DNA of 32,005 nucleotides from an uncultured Verrucomicrobia subdivision 3 bacterium (GCA_903842235.1 CAIMLG010000007.1:1-32005), one strand, 5' to 3'. Shown: positions 15,695 through 25,177, numbered from the stretch's first letter. Numbers and translations are program-made. Notes: a model not told the origin generated them from the sequence alone.

Positions 15695-16732
15695 ATGTTA
15701 TCCCGTGTTGCCAACTCTCTCTACTGGATGGCCCGTTACATTGAGCGCGCCGAAAATATCGCGCGCATCGTGGACGTAAATCTGCAGCTCCTGCTGGACA
15801 TTCGTAACCTCGACGAACAGCGGCTCATTGCCTACTGGCAGCCGATCGTGCAGGCCGCCGGCGATGAGGAGTCGTTCTTCAAAATACATCCCCACGCGAC
15901 GGGCGCGGCGGTCACGGAATTTATGGTTTTCGAGAAAACCAATCCCAATTCGCTGGTGCAATCCATCTGTTCCGCCCGCGAAAACGCCCGCATGGTGCGC
16001 GATCAGATCACGCTGGAACTCTGGGAGGAATTGAACCGGTTGTATTTGTTTGTCCGTTCCCCGCAGGCGCGCGAGGTCTGGAAGCGTGGTGCCAGCGAGT
16101 TTTTTCAGGAGATCAAGGCCAGTTCGCTCCACATCATCGGCATTATCAACGCCACGCTCATTCACAATGAAGGCTGGTGGTTCATTCAAGCCGGGCAGTT
16201 TTTGGAGCGGGCGGACAAGACCACGCGCATCTTGGACGTGCGCTACCAAAGCCTGCCGGAACGGGGCGTGCCGGAGCGCATCAGCTCCGATGAGACGCTG
16301 GAATGGTCCGCCGTATTGCGCTCGTGCAGCGCGTGGGACGCTTACAAGTCGCTCTACGCCGCCGATGTGCATCCGCGCCGGGTGGCGGAATTTCTCCTGT
16401 TGAGCTACCGCTTTCCGCGGTCCGTCCGGTTTTGCGTGAACGAGTTGAACCGGGCTCTGCGGCTCATCTCCGGCGTGCCTGAAGGCCGGTTTACCAACGA
16501 CGCGGAAAAGCTTACCGGTCGTTTTCTTGCCGAACTTCAATTCAGCACCGTGGACGAAATATTTGATGTCGGCCTGCATAGTTATCTCGACGAGGCACAA
16601 ATGAAACTGAACAACATTGGGGCCGAACTGTTCCGCGCCTACATTTTTCAGCCTTTTGAGAATCCCGACGAAGTCCATCTGGTGCAGCAGGAGGAGCAAC
16701 AACAGCAGAAGCAAAGTTTGGTCAGCAACTAA
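15695..16732 (+). CDS. Alpha-E domain protein (DUF403)
   Basis: A 345-residue all-helical protein starting MLSRVANSLYWMARYIERAE, the signature of the alpha-E family, followed by NIARIVDVNLQLLLD. Further family blocks are SICSARENARMVRDQI, LWEELNRLY, GWWFIQAGQFLERADKTTRI and a conserved SYRFPRSVRFCVNELN. Alpha-E proteins nearly always accompany the circularly permuted ATP-grasp, either as neighbours or fused to it, and are thought to form part of the same complex. No catalytic residues are assigned. The C-terminal tail is glutamine-rich (QQEEQQQQKQ) and probably disordered. The 67 bases to the next gene and the same direction suggest one operon. ATG start with no evident Shine-Dalgarno sequence. 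Confidence 0.93.
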   Translation: MLSRVANSLYWMARYIERAENIARIVDVNLQLLLDIRNLDEQRLIAYWQPIVQAAGDEESFFKIHPHATGAAVTEFMVFEKTNPNSLVQSICSARENARMVRDQITLELWEELNRLYLFVRSPQAREVWKRGASEFFQEIKASSLHIIGIINATLIHNEGWWFIQAGQFLERADKTTRILDVRYQSLPERGVPERISSDETLEWSAVLRSCSAWDAYKSLYAADVHPRRVAEFLLLSYRFPRSVRFCVNELNRALRLISGVPEGRFTNDAEKLTGRFLAELQFSTVDEIFDVGLHSYLDEAQMKLNNIGAELFRAYIFQPFENPDEVHLVQQEEQQQQKQSLVSN

Positions 16733-16799
16733 TGCCAGTTGTATTTTTGCAGCGCAGGGGATTTTGCCCGTGCGTGATTCATAATTTTACCTACTATTC

Positions 16800-19700
16800 A
16801 TGTCTATCCACGTCGCGCTTCACCACAAGACGCATTACCAATACGACCGGTTGGTCACGCTTGGGCCGCAGGTTATCCGGCTTCGGCCCGCCCCGCATTC
16901 CCGCACGCGGATTTTGAGCTACTCGCTCAAAGTCAGACCGGCAAAGCATTACATCAACTGGCAGCAGGATCCGCAATCGAACTACGCCGCGCGGCTCGTC
17001 TTTGAGGAGCCCACTCGGGAGTTTTGCGTCGAGGTGGACCTGGTCGCCGAGATGGCGGTGCTCAACCCGTTCGACTTTTTTCTGGAACCCGGCGCCCAGA
17101 AGTTTCCGTTTGGATATGATCCGGCGCTCGACACTGAGCTCGCCCCCTTCCAGCGCAAATGCTGGCTGACCGCCAATTTTTCGAAATATTTGACGGACCT
17201 CCGCCAGGACTTGATCGGCGAAGTCAAGCGGCGCACCAAACAGCAGCGGCTGGAAATGCCCGACAGCAAAAAGCAGCCGACGAATGATTTTATCGTCGCC
17301 ATCAATCAGCGCCTCTGGAAAGACATCAAGTACACGATTCGACTCGAACCCGGCGTGCAGACGCCGGAGGAAACCCTCGCGAAAATGAGCGGTTCTTGTC
17401 GCGATTCCGCGTGGCTGCTGGTGCAACTACTGCGGCATTTTGGCCTCGCTGCCCGGTTTGTTAGTGGCTATTTGATCCAAATCAAGGCCGACGTAAAATC
17501 GCTCAAGGGCCCGAGTGGCGCCGAAAACGATTTCACCGATTTGCATGCATGGACGGAGGTTTATCTGCCCGGCGCCGGTTGGATTGGGCTGGATCCGACT
17601 TCTGGTTTGCTGGCGGGCGAAGGTCACATTCCGCTGGCCTGCACGCCCGATCCTTCCAGCGCTGCGCCCATTTCCGGCGGGGTGGACGAATGCGAAACCG
17701 AGTTCGAGTTCGATATGACGGTGAAACGCGTCTATGAATCGCCCCGCGTCACCAAGCCCTACTCAGAGGAGCAATGGACGGACATTGAGAAACTGGGTCA
17801 TGCGATTGATGTGGACTTGAAGAAACACGATGTGCGGCTGACGATGGGCGGCGAACCGACGTTTGTTTCCGTGGATGATCCCGACGGGCCGGAATGGAAT
17901 TTCACCGCAATGTCGCTCCCGAAGCGTATTTTATCCGGCCAGCTCATCAAGCGGTTGCGGGATAAATTTGCCCCCGGCGCGCTGCTGCATTACGGCCAGG
18001 GCAAATGGTATCCCGGCGAACCGCTGCCGCGTTATGCGCTGGGAGCTTATTGGCGTAAGGATGGCGTGCCGATTTGGAAGGAGGATTCGCTCATTGCCGA
18101 CGAATCAAAAAATTACGGCCACGGTGCCAAGGAAGCCAAGGAGCTCGCCACGCGGCTGGCTAAAACGATTGGCGTGGATCCGAAGCATCTGCTTCCCTCT
18201 TACGAGGACGCGTTTTATTACACTTGGAAGGAACGGCGTTTTCCCTCGAACGTCACGCCGGAGAAATCCAATCTCAAAGACCAGCTGGAACGGGATCGCA
18301 TTGCGCGGATTTTTCAGCAGGGACTCGGCTCGGTTGTCGGCTACACGCTGCCAATCAAGCGCGCCCCCTATCGCCAGCAGCTTGGCTGGGTGTCCGGTTC
18401 CTTGTTTCTGCGCGATGATGAAACGCTTTGGCTCATCCCCGGTGATTCGGCAATGGGCCTGCGCTTGCCGCTCGATTCCGTGCCGTGGGTGGCGGAAAAC
18501 GATTTTCCGTGGTTGCGCCAGCAAGATCCGTCGCAGCCGGTTTTGCCCGGGCTGCCCAAAGAATTTCCATATCAGCAACAAATCGTAGGTCGGCGTCCCG
18601 CGCCGTTGGCGGCCGGCTGCGGTCCTGGCCAGCGTGCTCAACAGCTTGAGGATCCCAACCGCCGGCCTGCCCCCGGCGAAAGCGCCCCGTGGATCATTCG
18701 TACGGCGCTCTGCGTCGAGCCGCGCGCCGGCCGCTTGCACGTGTTCATGCCGCCGGTGGAGCGGACGGAGGATTATCTGGATCTCATCGCGGGGATTGAA
18801 ACCACCGCCACGGAAACGGGTTTGCCCGTCGTCATCGAAGGCGAAACGCCGCCGCGCGATCCGCGTATCAACAAGCTTGGCGTGACGCCCGACCCCGGCG
18901 TGATCGAGGTGAATCTGCACCCGAGCAAATCGTGGGATGAACTGGTCGAGCGCACGACGACGCTTTACGAAGAGGCGCGCCAGATTCGGCTGGGCACGGA
19001 AAAATTCATGCTGGATGGTCGGCACACCGGCACGGGGGGCGGCAACCACATCATTCTTGGCGGTGAGACGCCGCAGGATTCGCCCGTGCTGCGGCGGCCG
19101 GATTTGCTGCGCTCGCTGCTGGCGTATTGGCAGAATCATCCGTCCTTGAGCTGGTTGTTCAGCGGTTTATTTGTTGGGCCGACCAGCCAGGCACCGCGCA
19201 TTGACGAGGCCCGGAACGATTCGCTTTATGAACTTGAAGTCGCCTTCAAAGAGATGGGCCGGCAGCTCGGCCAGTCTGGCCAGACCCCGCCGTGGCTGGT
19301 GGACCGCCTGTTTCGCAACCTGCTGATTGATTCCAGCGGCAACCCGCATCGCGCCGAGTTTTCAATTGATAAACTGTTTGCGCCCGAAAGTAGCACTGGC
19401 CGGCTCGGGTTGGTCGAGATGCGCGCCTTTGAAATGCCGCCGGATGCCCGCATGAGTCTCGCTCAACATCTCTTGCTGCGCGGGCTGGTCTCAAAGTTCT
19501 GGCAGGAGCCCTACCAAAACCGACTGGTGCGCTGGGGAACGGACCTTCACGATCGCTGGATGCTGCCGCATTTTTGTGCAACCGATTTCAAGGATGTCAT
19601 CAACGATTTGCGCGACGCGGGTTATCCGTTCCAAGCCGAATGGTTTGCGCCGCACTTTGAATTCCGTTTTCCGCGCCTTGGCGACTTGGAGCAACGGGAC

Positions 19701-20207
19701 TTGCAAATCGAACTCCGCACCGCGCTGGAACCGTGGCATGTGCTCGGCGAAGAGCCCGGCGGCGGCGGCCCGGTGCGCTATGTGGACAGCTCGCTGGAAC
19801 GGCTGCAAGTCAAGGCGCGCGGCCTCATCGGCGACCGCTTTGCCATCACCTGCAACGGCCATCGCGTGCCGCTGCATCCGACTGGCACAGCCGGCGAAGG
19901 CGTGGCGGGCGTGCGCTATCGCGCGTGGCAGCCGCCGGTCTGTTTGCAGCCCACGATTCCGGCCCACGCTCCGCTGCGGTTCGATCTTTACGACACGTGG
20001 AACCAGCGTTCGTTGGGCGGCTGCACGTATCATGTCGCGCATCCTGGCGGTCGGAATTCGGAAACGTTCCCGGTCAACAGCTACGAAGCCGAGTCGCGGC
20101 GGCTCGCCCGGTTTTTCCGGCACGGTCATGCGCCGGGGAAAATGACCATTCCGGCGCCGGTGGAGAATGCGGATTTTCCGTTCACCTTGGATTTGCGGTA
20201 TGTCTGA
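16800..20207 (+). CDS. Transglutaminase-like protease domain fused to DUF2126 (GS-like ligase-type) domain
   Basis: A 1135-residue protein. Residues 1-290 are a bacterial transglutaminase-like module with an N-terminal beta domain (HVALHHKTHYQYDRLVTLGP) and a papain-like core. Its triad is C200 (MSGSCRDSAW), H249 (DLHAWTEV) and D265 (GLDPTSG). Residues about 330-1130 are DUF2126, with LTMGGEPTFVSVDD, HYGQGKWYPGEPLPRYAL, GVIEVNLHPSKSWDEL, DGRHTGTGGGNHI and FEMPPDARMSL. This region has been proposed to be a circularly permuted glutamine-synthetase-like carboxylate-amine ligase; the EVN and GTGGGNH blocks fit that. So one chain may join a peptide-cleaving or amide-exchanging enzyme to a ligase. 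A Pro/Gly-rich linker lies near 598-640. No signal peptide. Third gene of set 1. Confidence 0.9.
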   Translation: MSIHVALHHKTHYQYDRLVTLGPQVIRLRPAPHSRTRILSYSLKVRPAKHYINWQQDPQSNYAARLVFEEPTREFCVEVDLVAEMAVLNPFDFFLEPGAQKFPFGYDPALDTELAPFQRKCWLTANFSKYLTDLRQDLIGEVKRRTKQQRLEMPDSKKQPTNDFIVAINQRLWKDIKYTIRLEPGVQTPEETLAKMSGSCRDSAWLLVQLLRHFGLAARFVSGYLIQIKADVKSLKGPSGAENDFTDLHAWTEVYLPGAGWIGLDPTSGLLAGEGHIPLACTPDPSSAAPISGGVDECETEFEFDMTVKRVYESPRVTKPYSEEQWTDIEKLGHAIDVDLKKHDVRLTMGGEPTFVSVDDPDGPEWNFTAMSLPKRILSGQLIKRLRDKFAPGALLHYGQGKWYPGEPLPRYALGAYWRKDGVPIWKEDSLIADESKNYGHGAKEAKELATRLAKTIGVDPKHLLPSYEDAFYYTWKERRFPSNVTPEKSNLKDQLERDRIARIFQQGLGSVVGYTLPIKRAPYRQQLGWVSGSLFLRDDETLWLIPGDSAMGLRLPLDSVPWVAENDFPWLRQQDPSQPVLPGLPKEFPYQQQIVGRRPAPLAAGCGPGQRAQQLEDPNRRPAPGESAPWIIRTALCVEPRAGRLHVFMPPVERTEDYLDLIAGIETTATETGLPVVIEGETPPRDPRINKLGVTPDPGVIEVNLHPSKSWDELVERTTTLYEEARQIRLGTEKFMLDGRHTGTGGGNHIILGGETPQDSPVLRRPDLLRSLLAYWQNHPSLSWLFSGLFVGPTSQAPRIDEARNDSLYELEVAFKEMGRQLGQSGQTPPWLVDRLFRNLLIDSSGNPHRAEFSIDKLFAPESSTGRLGLVEMRAFEMPPDARMSLAQHLLLRGLVSKFWQEPYQNRLVRWGTDLHDRWMLPHFCATDFKDVINDLRDAGYPFQAEWFAPHFEFRFPRLGDLEQRDLQIELRTALEPWHVLGEEPGGGGPVRYVDSSLERLQVKARGLIGDRFAITCNGHRVPLHPTGTAGEGVAGVRYRAWQPPVCLQPTIPAHAPLRFDLYDTWNQRSLGGCTYHVAHPGGRNSETFPVNSYEAESRRLARFFRHGHAPGKMTIPAPVENADFPFTLDLRYV

Positions 20208-20262
20208 CGGGGCTGCCAGCGGTAAAAACGCCTTTGCCTTTCAACTTGTGATCCCCGCCCAT

Positions 20263-21627
20263 TCAATCCAATCCGCCGCGCACCAGCCGGACGAAATTTG
20301 TGATGCGGACGGCATCGCCTTGTGGGCCGTGGCCATACGGATAATTGGCCGGGTTGCCAGTCTTCATGTCACTGCGTTGCGCGCCCGCTCCGTGGACGTC
20401 CAACCAAGCTCCATTCAGGTAGCCCATCGCCCGGCCGAAACAGATATAAACGGCTGGCGGCGTCGGCGATCCATCGAGATGCGTGCTGTTTGCCCAGAAA
20501 AATGGATAATCCATCTGGCCCGCCTCGTTGGTGATGGCGGTGCAGTTGAAAAAGTTGGGATTGATCGCTGCCGTGCCTGTCGTGGTCGGCGAGCGGGTGT
20601 AGTCCACAATGCTCTGGAGTTCCTTGGCGGTCGGCATCCGCCAGTCGCTGTAACCGCAATAATTCGTGGCATTGCCCGTCTGCACCCAGGTCAGCGCGTC
20701 GGCCCAGTTCATGCCCGTGCCGCTGTCATTTTTCGACCACATGAGGGCGGTGGCCAGATCGGTGATGGTGCCGTCGCCATTATTGACGAAGTTGTTCGTG
20801 CCATAGCTGGGATTGCCTCGGACATAGCGGACATACAACGTCTGCCCAATGGTGCCGCCACTGCCGGGTTGGTAGCGCGGGTAGCCCTTGATCCGTCCGT
20901 CGGCAAAATTGACGCCAAACACCGTGGCATCGCCGTTCATGGTGGTGCTGACATAGGCCGTGGCCGACCAGTCTTGGCAATCAATGACCCGTTCCGAACC
21001 CACGCCGCTGCCGTAGGCGAAACCAAAAAAATTCGTGTCAATGAACGGTGTGTAGCCCGCCGTGCTGGTCATCGTCGTGCCATTAACGCCGGAAAATTGG
21101 ATCAGCGAGTAAAGTTCCTTGATGGTGGGCATCCGCCAGTCCGGGTAGCCGCCGGTGCGATTGGTGGCTGCGCCTGCCACCGCGTTGGCCCACGTTATTT
21201 TGGTGCCCCGGGCCTGCGCCCACATCAATCCGGTATTCAAGTCCGTGATCGTGCCGTCGCCATTGTTCGTATGCGCCGGGACGGGATTCGCAAACTGCGC
21301 GTCCTGACCGTAGAACGGCTGGCCCGCCGCAGGCGCATCTATCCGAGCGTTGTTGTTGTAACAGTTGGTTTCGCCCGTGTCCACGACGGTGAAGGTTGGC
21401 CCGCGCAACCGGAAATATTCGACGGAGTTGGTGGCCGGCAGAGTCAGCGAAGCCACCGCCGTTGGCAGTTCCGTCCAGAGTTCGTTTGCTGCGCCAGCCG
21501 CTTGCAGGATACCTGGTCCCTGCCAGGAAACCGCCACGGCGTTGTTGGTGCGTGTGATGTGGAGCAATGCGGCTGCCGCCGATCCGGCGACCAGCATCAA
21601 AAAGGTTATGTGGGGAATGGTCTTCAT
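20263..21627 (-). CDS. Secreted protein with two DUF1566 (Lcl C-terminal-like) domains
   Basis: A 454-residue exported protein. A signal peptide (MKTIPHITFLMLVAGSAAAA) is followed by a small beta domain ending VEYFRLRG (about residues 25-125), then two DUF1566 units. Unit 1 (about 155-270) contains DGTITDLNTGLMWAQ and YPDWRMPTIKELYSLI. Unit 2 (about 285-454) contains DGTITDLATALMWSK, YSDWRMPTAKELQSIV and ends NFVRLVRGG. DUF1566 is related to the formylglycine-generating-enzyme/Lcl fold and is found in surface-attached or collagen-like proteins. No enzymatic role is established. It lies head-on inside the ATP-grasp/transglutaminase locus, converging on the DUF2126 gene and diverging from the fused ATP-grasp gene. 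ATG start. Confidence 0.85.
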   Translation of the reverse strand: MKTIPHITFLMLVAGSAAAALLHITRTNNAVAVSWQGPGILQAAGAANELWTELPTAVASLTLPATNSVEYFRLRGPTFTVVDTGETNCYNNNARIDAPAAGQPFYGQDAQFANPVPAHTNNGDGTITDLNTGLMWAQARGTKITWANAVAGAATNRTGGYPDWRMPTIKELYSLIQFSGVNGTTMTSTAGYTPFIDTNFFGFAYGSGVGSERVIDCQDWSATAYVSTTMNGDATVFGVNFADGRIKGYPRYQPGSGGTIGQTLYVRYVRGNPSYGTNNFVNNGDGTITDLATALMWSKNDSGTGMNWADALTWVQTGNATNYCGYSDWRMPTAKELQSIVDYTRSPTTTGTAAINPNFFNCTAITNEAGQMDYPFFWANSTHLDGSPTPPAVYICFGRAMGYLNGAWLDVHGAGAQRSDMKTGNPANYPYGHGPQGDAVRITNFVRLVRGGLD

Positions 21628-21689
21628 GGGGACACGCTACAATAAACCACCTTAATGAAACGTTAAGAACATGAATTTTGCCAGCGCCG

Positions 21690-24305
21690 ATGTTAAACAG
21701 TAAAATAGCGTCAATGGATTGTGCCGTGACCAAAAACGAATCTAAAACGTCTGCCGCTCTGCTGGACGATTACCAGCGGACGGCATCGCAATTTGACGAA
21801 TGTCATACGGAGACGGGTGCGTTGCGTCCGCATTATGCCCGGTTTGTAAATTCATTGGCGCAAGTGGGGCCCAGTGAATTAAGTCGCCGCTGGGATAATG
21901 CGCGGCGCTTGGTGCAAGAGCAGGGGATTACTTACAATGTCTATGGCGATGTGCGCGGCATGGAGCGGCCGTGGGAACTGGATCCGATGCCGTTTCTCAT
22001 TGCGGCCGACGAATGGTGGACCATTGAGGCCGGACTCATCCAGCGGGCCACGCTGATCAACCGTGTTTTGGCCGACTGTTATGGCCCGCAAGAATTAATC
22101 CGGTCCGGCTGGCTGCCGCCGGGACTGGTATTTGCCCAGCCCGAATTTCAGCGGCCTTGCCACGGCCTCAAGCCGAAGCAGGGAAAATTTCTCGTATTTT
22201 ACGCCGCTGATATGGCGCGTTCCCCCGACGGCCGCTGGTGGGTCACTTCCGACCGCACGCAAATTCCCACCGGCGCTGGCTATGCTTTGGCTAACCGCTT
22301 GGTCACTTCGCGTATTTTGCCCGAGGCCTTCCGCGATTGTCAGGTGCAGCGCGTCGCCGGTTTTTTTCAGGAAGTGCAAAAGACCCTGGCGCAGCTCGCT
22401 CCCCTGCCTTCGGAAAATCCGCGTGTCGTGCTCCTGACGCCGGGCCCCTACAACGAGACCTATTTTGAGCAGGCATATCTGGCCCGTTATCTGGGCTACC
22501 AGATGGTGGAAGGTCAGGATTTAACGGTGCGGGATGACCGGGTGTTTTTGAAAACGCTCGCCGGCTTGGAGCCGGTGGACGTGATTTTACGCCGCTTGGA
22601 TGACGAGTTTTGCGATCCGCTCGAACTTCGCAATGATTCCATTCTCGGTGTGCCCGGACTCGTCGAGGTGGCGCGGGCTGGTAATATTTTTATCGCCAAT
22701 CTGCCAGGCAGCAGTCTGTTGCAAAGCCCGGCGTTTATGGCCTTTTTACCGGGGTTATGCCGGCATGTGCTGGGCGAGGAATTACAGATACCCTCTGCCG
22801 CCACCTGGTGGTGCGGCCAGAAATCCGCCGAGGATTACGTTCTGGAAAATCTCGACGGACTGTATGTAAAGCCCGCCTTCAACCAGCGGCTGATGAGTAA
22901 GGTGGTTGAAAAGGACCTGTCGCGCGCCGAGCGGGCCGCCCTGGTGCGTCGCATCAAATTCCAGCCGCATCAGTTCGTCGCGCAGGAATGGGTGAAGCTT
23001 TCCACGGCTCCGGCGCTGGATGGCAACCGGTTTATGCCGCGCCCAGTGACCTTGCGGGTCTATCTCGTGGCTACCGAAAATGGGTATGCCGTGATGCCCG
23101 GCGGACTTTCCCGCGTGGCCCCCCGCGCCGATACCAGTTTGGTTTCCATGCAGCGCGGTGGCTCGAGCAAGGACACCTGGGTGTTGAGCGATGAGCCGGT
23201 GGAGGTGTTTACTCTGCTTTCGGCGGGCAGCCAAAGCGTTGAGTTGCGCCGCGTGGGCAATAACCTGCCGTCGCGCCTCGCGGATAATTTTTTCTGGCTG
23301 GGCCGTTATGTGGAGCGGGCCGACGCCGCTGCGCGGCTGTTGCGGAGCACGTTGCGCCGTTTCACCCCGGAACGCGGCGGCAGCCCCCTGCCGCATTTGG
23401 CCCCGTTGCTGGAAACGTTGGAAGCGCAGGGCCAAATGGCGCATTCACTCCGCTCCAGCCTAAGCCAGAGCCAGAGCCAGGGCGCCGGGCAGCGGCCGTC
23501 CATGTCCTGGAAAACCCCCGAGGCGCTCGAGGCGGAATTGCTCGCCGCCATTTTTGCCCCGGATCAGGATGGCAGCCTGCGGCACAGTATCGGCCATCTG
23601 CAGCGCCTTGCCATGTTTGTGCGCGACCGCACGTCGAACGATCTCTGGCGCGCCGCTAATCAGTTGGATGATTTGTTGACGGATGCCCTGCCGGAAAAAT
23701 TCTTGCTGGCCGCCGACGCGTTGGGAGTGCTGAATCAAACGCTGCTGGGGCTGGCCTCATTCAATGGTCTGGCACGGGAGAATATGACCCGCGCGCAGGG
23801 CTGGCGGTTTATTGACATGGGCGTGCGCCTCGAACGCGCCTTTGGCCTCTGCCGGTTTCTGAATTGCGCCTTGCCCTCGCCGGAAGCCGATAATCCCAGC
23901 CTGCTCGAAGCCGTGCTCGAAGTGGCCGACAGCACGCTGACCTACCGGTCGCGCTATAATCTGCTGCCCAATATCGCGGCCGTTTACGATCTGGTGTTGT
24001 TGGATGAAAAAAATCCCCGTTCCCTGATCTTCCAGATCCGCCAGTTGGAAAAACATTTTCAACGGCTGCCGCAGGAACATCTGTCGGTGACACTGCAGCA
24101 GAAAATCCTGCGCGATTGCAGCTCCCGGCTGAATTTGTTGGAACCCCGTGAACTGTTGGAACGCCATCAAGCCTGGGCGAGTGGCGACACGGGACGCGTC
24201 ATTGCTGACATGCTCCGCGACCTGCCGCGTTTGTCTGACGCGCTCGCCGTCAGCTATTTCGCCCACTCCGAAATTTCGCGGACGGGGGGGGGCTACCAGC
24301 CATGA
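21690..24305 (+). CDS. Fused circularly permuted ATP-grasp and alpha-E protein
   Basis: An 871-residue protein joining, in order, an ATP-grasp-like half (about 1-515; NVYGDVRGMERPWELDPMPF, VLLTPGPYNETYFEQAYLAR, SSKDTWVLSDEPVEVF) and an alpha-E half (about 525-865; RLADNFFWLGRYVERADAAA, GWRFIDMGVRLERAFG). It is a paralogue of the two separate genes at 14167 and 15695. Two active-site elements are altered: the metal-ligand EDN is S187-D188-R189, and the glycine-rich loop after the lysine reads K394-PAFNQRL instead of an SGGYG loop. A Ser/Gln linker (SLSQSQSQGAGQ) sits in the alpha-E half. The start is uncertain: TTG 21678, ATG 21690 or ATG 21714. Its stop overlaps the next start by ATGA. Confidence 0.9.
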   Translation: MLNSKIASMDCAVTKNESKTSAALLDDYQRTASQFDECHTETGALRPHYARFVNSLAQVGPSELSRRWDNARRLVQEQGITYNVYGDVRGMERPWELDPMPFLIAADEWWTIEAGLIQRATLINRVLADCYGPQELIRSGWLPPGLVFAQPEFQRPCHGLKPKQGKFLVFYAADMARSPDGRWWVTSDRTQIPTGAGYALANRLVTSRILPEAFRDCQVQRVAGFFQEVQKTLAQLAPLPSENPRVVLLTPGPYNETYFEQAYLARYLGYQMVEGQDLTVRDDRVFLKTLAGLEPVDVILRRLDDEFCDPLELRNDSILGVPGLVEVARAGNIFIANLPGSSLLQSPAFMAFLPGLCRHVLGEELQIPSAATWWCGQKSAEDYVLENLDGLYVKPAFNQRLMSKVVEKDLSRAERAALVRRIKFQPHQFVAQEWVKLSTAPALDGNRFMPRPVTLRVYLVATENGYAVMPGGLSRVAPRADTSLVSMQRGGSSKDTWVLSDEPVEVFTLLSAGSQSVELRRVGNNLPSRLADNFFWLGRYVERADAAARLLRSTLRRFTPERGGSPLPHLAPLLETLEAQGQMAHSLRSSLSQSQSQGAGQRPSMSWKTPEALEAELLAAIFAPDQDGSLRHSIGHLQRLAMFVRDRTSNDLWRAANQLDDLLTDALPEKFLLAADALGVLNQTLLGLASFNGLARENMTRAQGWRFIDMGVRLERAFGLCRFLNCALPSPEADNPSLLEAVLEVADSTLTYRSRYNLLPNIAAVYDLVLLDEKNPRSLIFQIRQLEKHFQRLPQEHLSVTLQQKILRDCSSRLNLLEPRELLERHQAWASGDTGRVIADMLRDLPRLSDALAVSYFAHSEISRTGGGYQP

Positions 24306-25177
24306 CCTACCACCTCATCCATCGCACCATTTACGAATACGCTTCGCCCGTCACCGTGTCGCATCATGCGGCACGGGTGCAGCCGCGCGAATTGCCGTAT
24401 CAACAGGTCGACCGATTCTCGCTGCGCGTGGATCCGTTGCCGTCGGTCTCCCAACCCCGCATTGATTTCTTTGGCAACCATGTCTGCGGCTTCAGCATTC
24501 AGGCCATTCATCAAAGGCTGGAAATCACCGCCACCAGCCGCGTCCGGGTGGCCGCCACTCCGCCGCCCGCCTCGGCGCTCTCGCCGGATTGGGAAAGTGT
24601 GGTGGCATTATTTTCTGATCCGGTTTCGCCGGCGGTGGTCGAGCCCTATCAATTTGTTTTTGATTCCCCGCTGTTGCGCCGTTCGCCGGAACTGGCCGAT
24701 TATGCCCGGCAAAGTTTTGTGCCGGCCTCGCCGCTGTTGCTGGCGGTGACCGACTTGAACAAGCGGCTTTTTTCCGATTTCAAATTTGATCCCGTAGCCA
24801 CCACCGTGGCCACCCCGCTGGAGGAAGTTTTGGAGAAACGCCGCGGCGTCTGTCAGGACTTTGCCCATTTGGCCGTTGCCAGTTTGCGTTCGCTCGGCTT
24901 GCCCGCTCGCTACGTCAGCGGCTATCTGCGCACGCATCCGCCCGCCGGCCAACCCCGGCTCGTGGGTGCCGACGCCAGCCATGCGTGGTTCTCCGTGTTT
25001 TGCCCCGGCTTTGGCTGGGTGGACTTTGATCCCACGAACAATTTGCTCCCCGCCGAAGAACACCTGACCGTTGCGTTTGGCCGCGATTTTTCGGACGTGA
25101 GTCCGGTCTCGGGCGTGATCACCGGCGGTGGGGCGCACGCGGTGAACGTTTCCGTGGATGTAGAACCTCTTTCATGA
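24302..25177 (+). CDS. Transglutaminase-like cysteine protease domain protein
   Basis: A 291-residue protein with an N-terminal bacterial transglutaminase beta domain (MTYHLIHRTIYEYASPVTVS) and a papain-like core. The catalytic triad is complete: C184 in RRGVCQDFAHLAV, H227 in ASHAWFSVF, and D243 in VDFDPTNN. The GLPARYVSGYL strand is typical. No signal peptide or membrane helix, so it is cytoplasmic. Bacterial members act mostly as peptidases or amide-cleaving enzymes rather than crosslinkers. The ATG overlaps the preceding stop by ATGA, and the gene's own stop overlaps the next start the same way, showing tight translational coupling with the fused ATP-grasp-alpha-E protein. Confidence 0.93.
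   Translation: MTYHLIHRTIYEYASPVTVSHHAARVQPRELPYQQVDRFSLRVDPLPSVSQPRIDFFGNHVCGFSIQAIHQRLEITATSRVRVAATPPPASALSPDWESVVALFSDPVSPAVVEPYQFVFDSPLLRRSPELADYARQSFVPASPLLLAVTDLNKRLFSDFKFDPVATTVATPLEEVLEKRRGVCQDFAHLAVASLRSLGLPARYVSGYLRTHPPAGQPRLVGADASHAWFSVFCPGFGWVDFDPTNNLLPAEEHLTVAFGRDFSDVSPVSGVITGGGAHAVNVSVDVEPLS

Noticed and set aside
18105-19139. 344-codon frame antisense to the DUF2126 region
   Set aside because: It is a shadow of a strongly conserved gene with no start signal or motif.
20167-21645. 492-codon + strand frame opposite the DUF1566 protein
   Set aside because: The minus-strand frame has a signal peptide and two recognisable domains. The + frame is a composition-driven shadow.
23463-23482. 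AGCCAG short tandem repeat as a possible regulatory or CRISPR-like repeat
   Set aside because: It encodes the Ser/Gln linker of the fused protein in frame. It is only a few units long and has no spacer structure.
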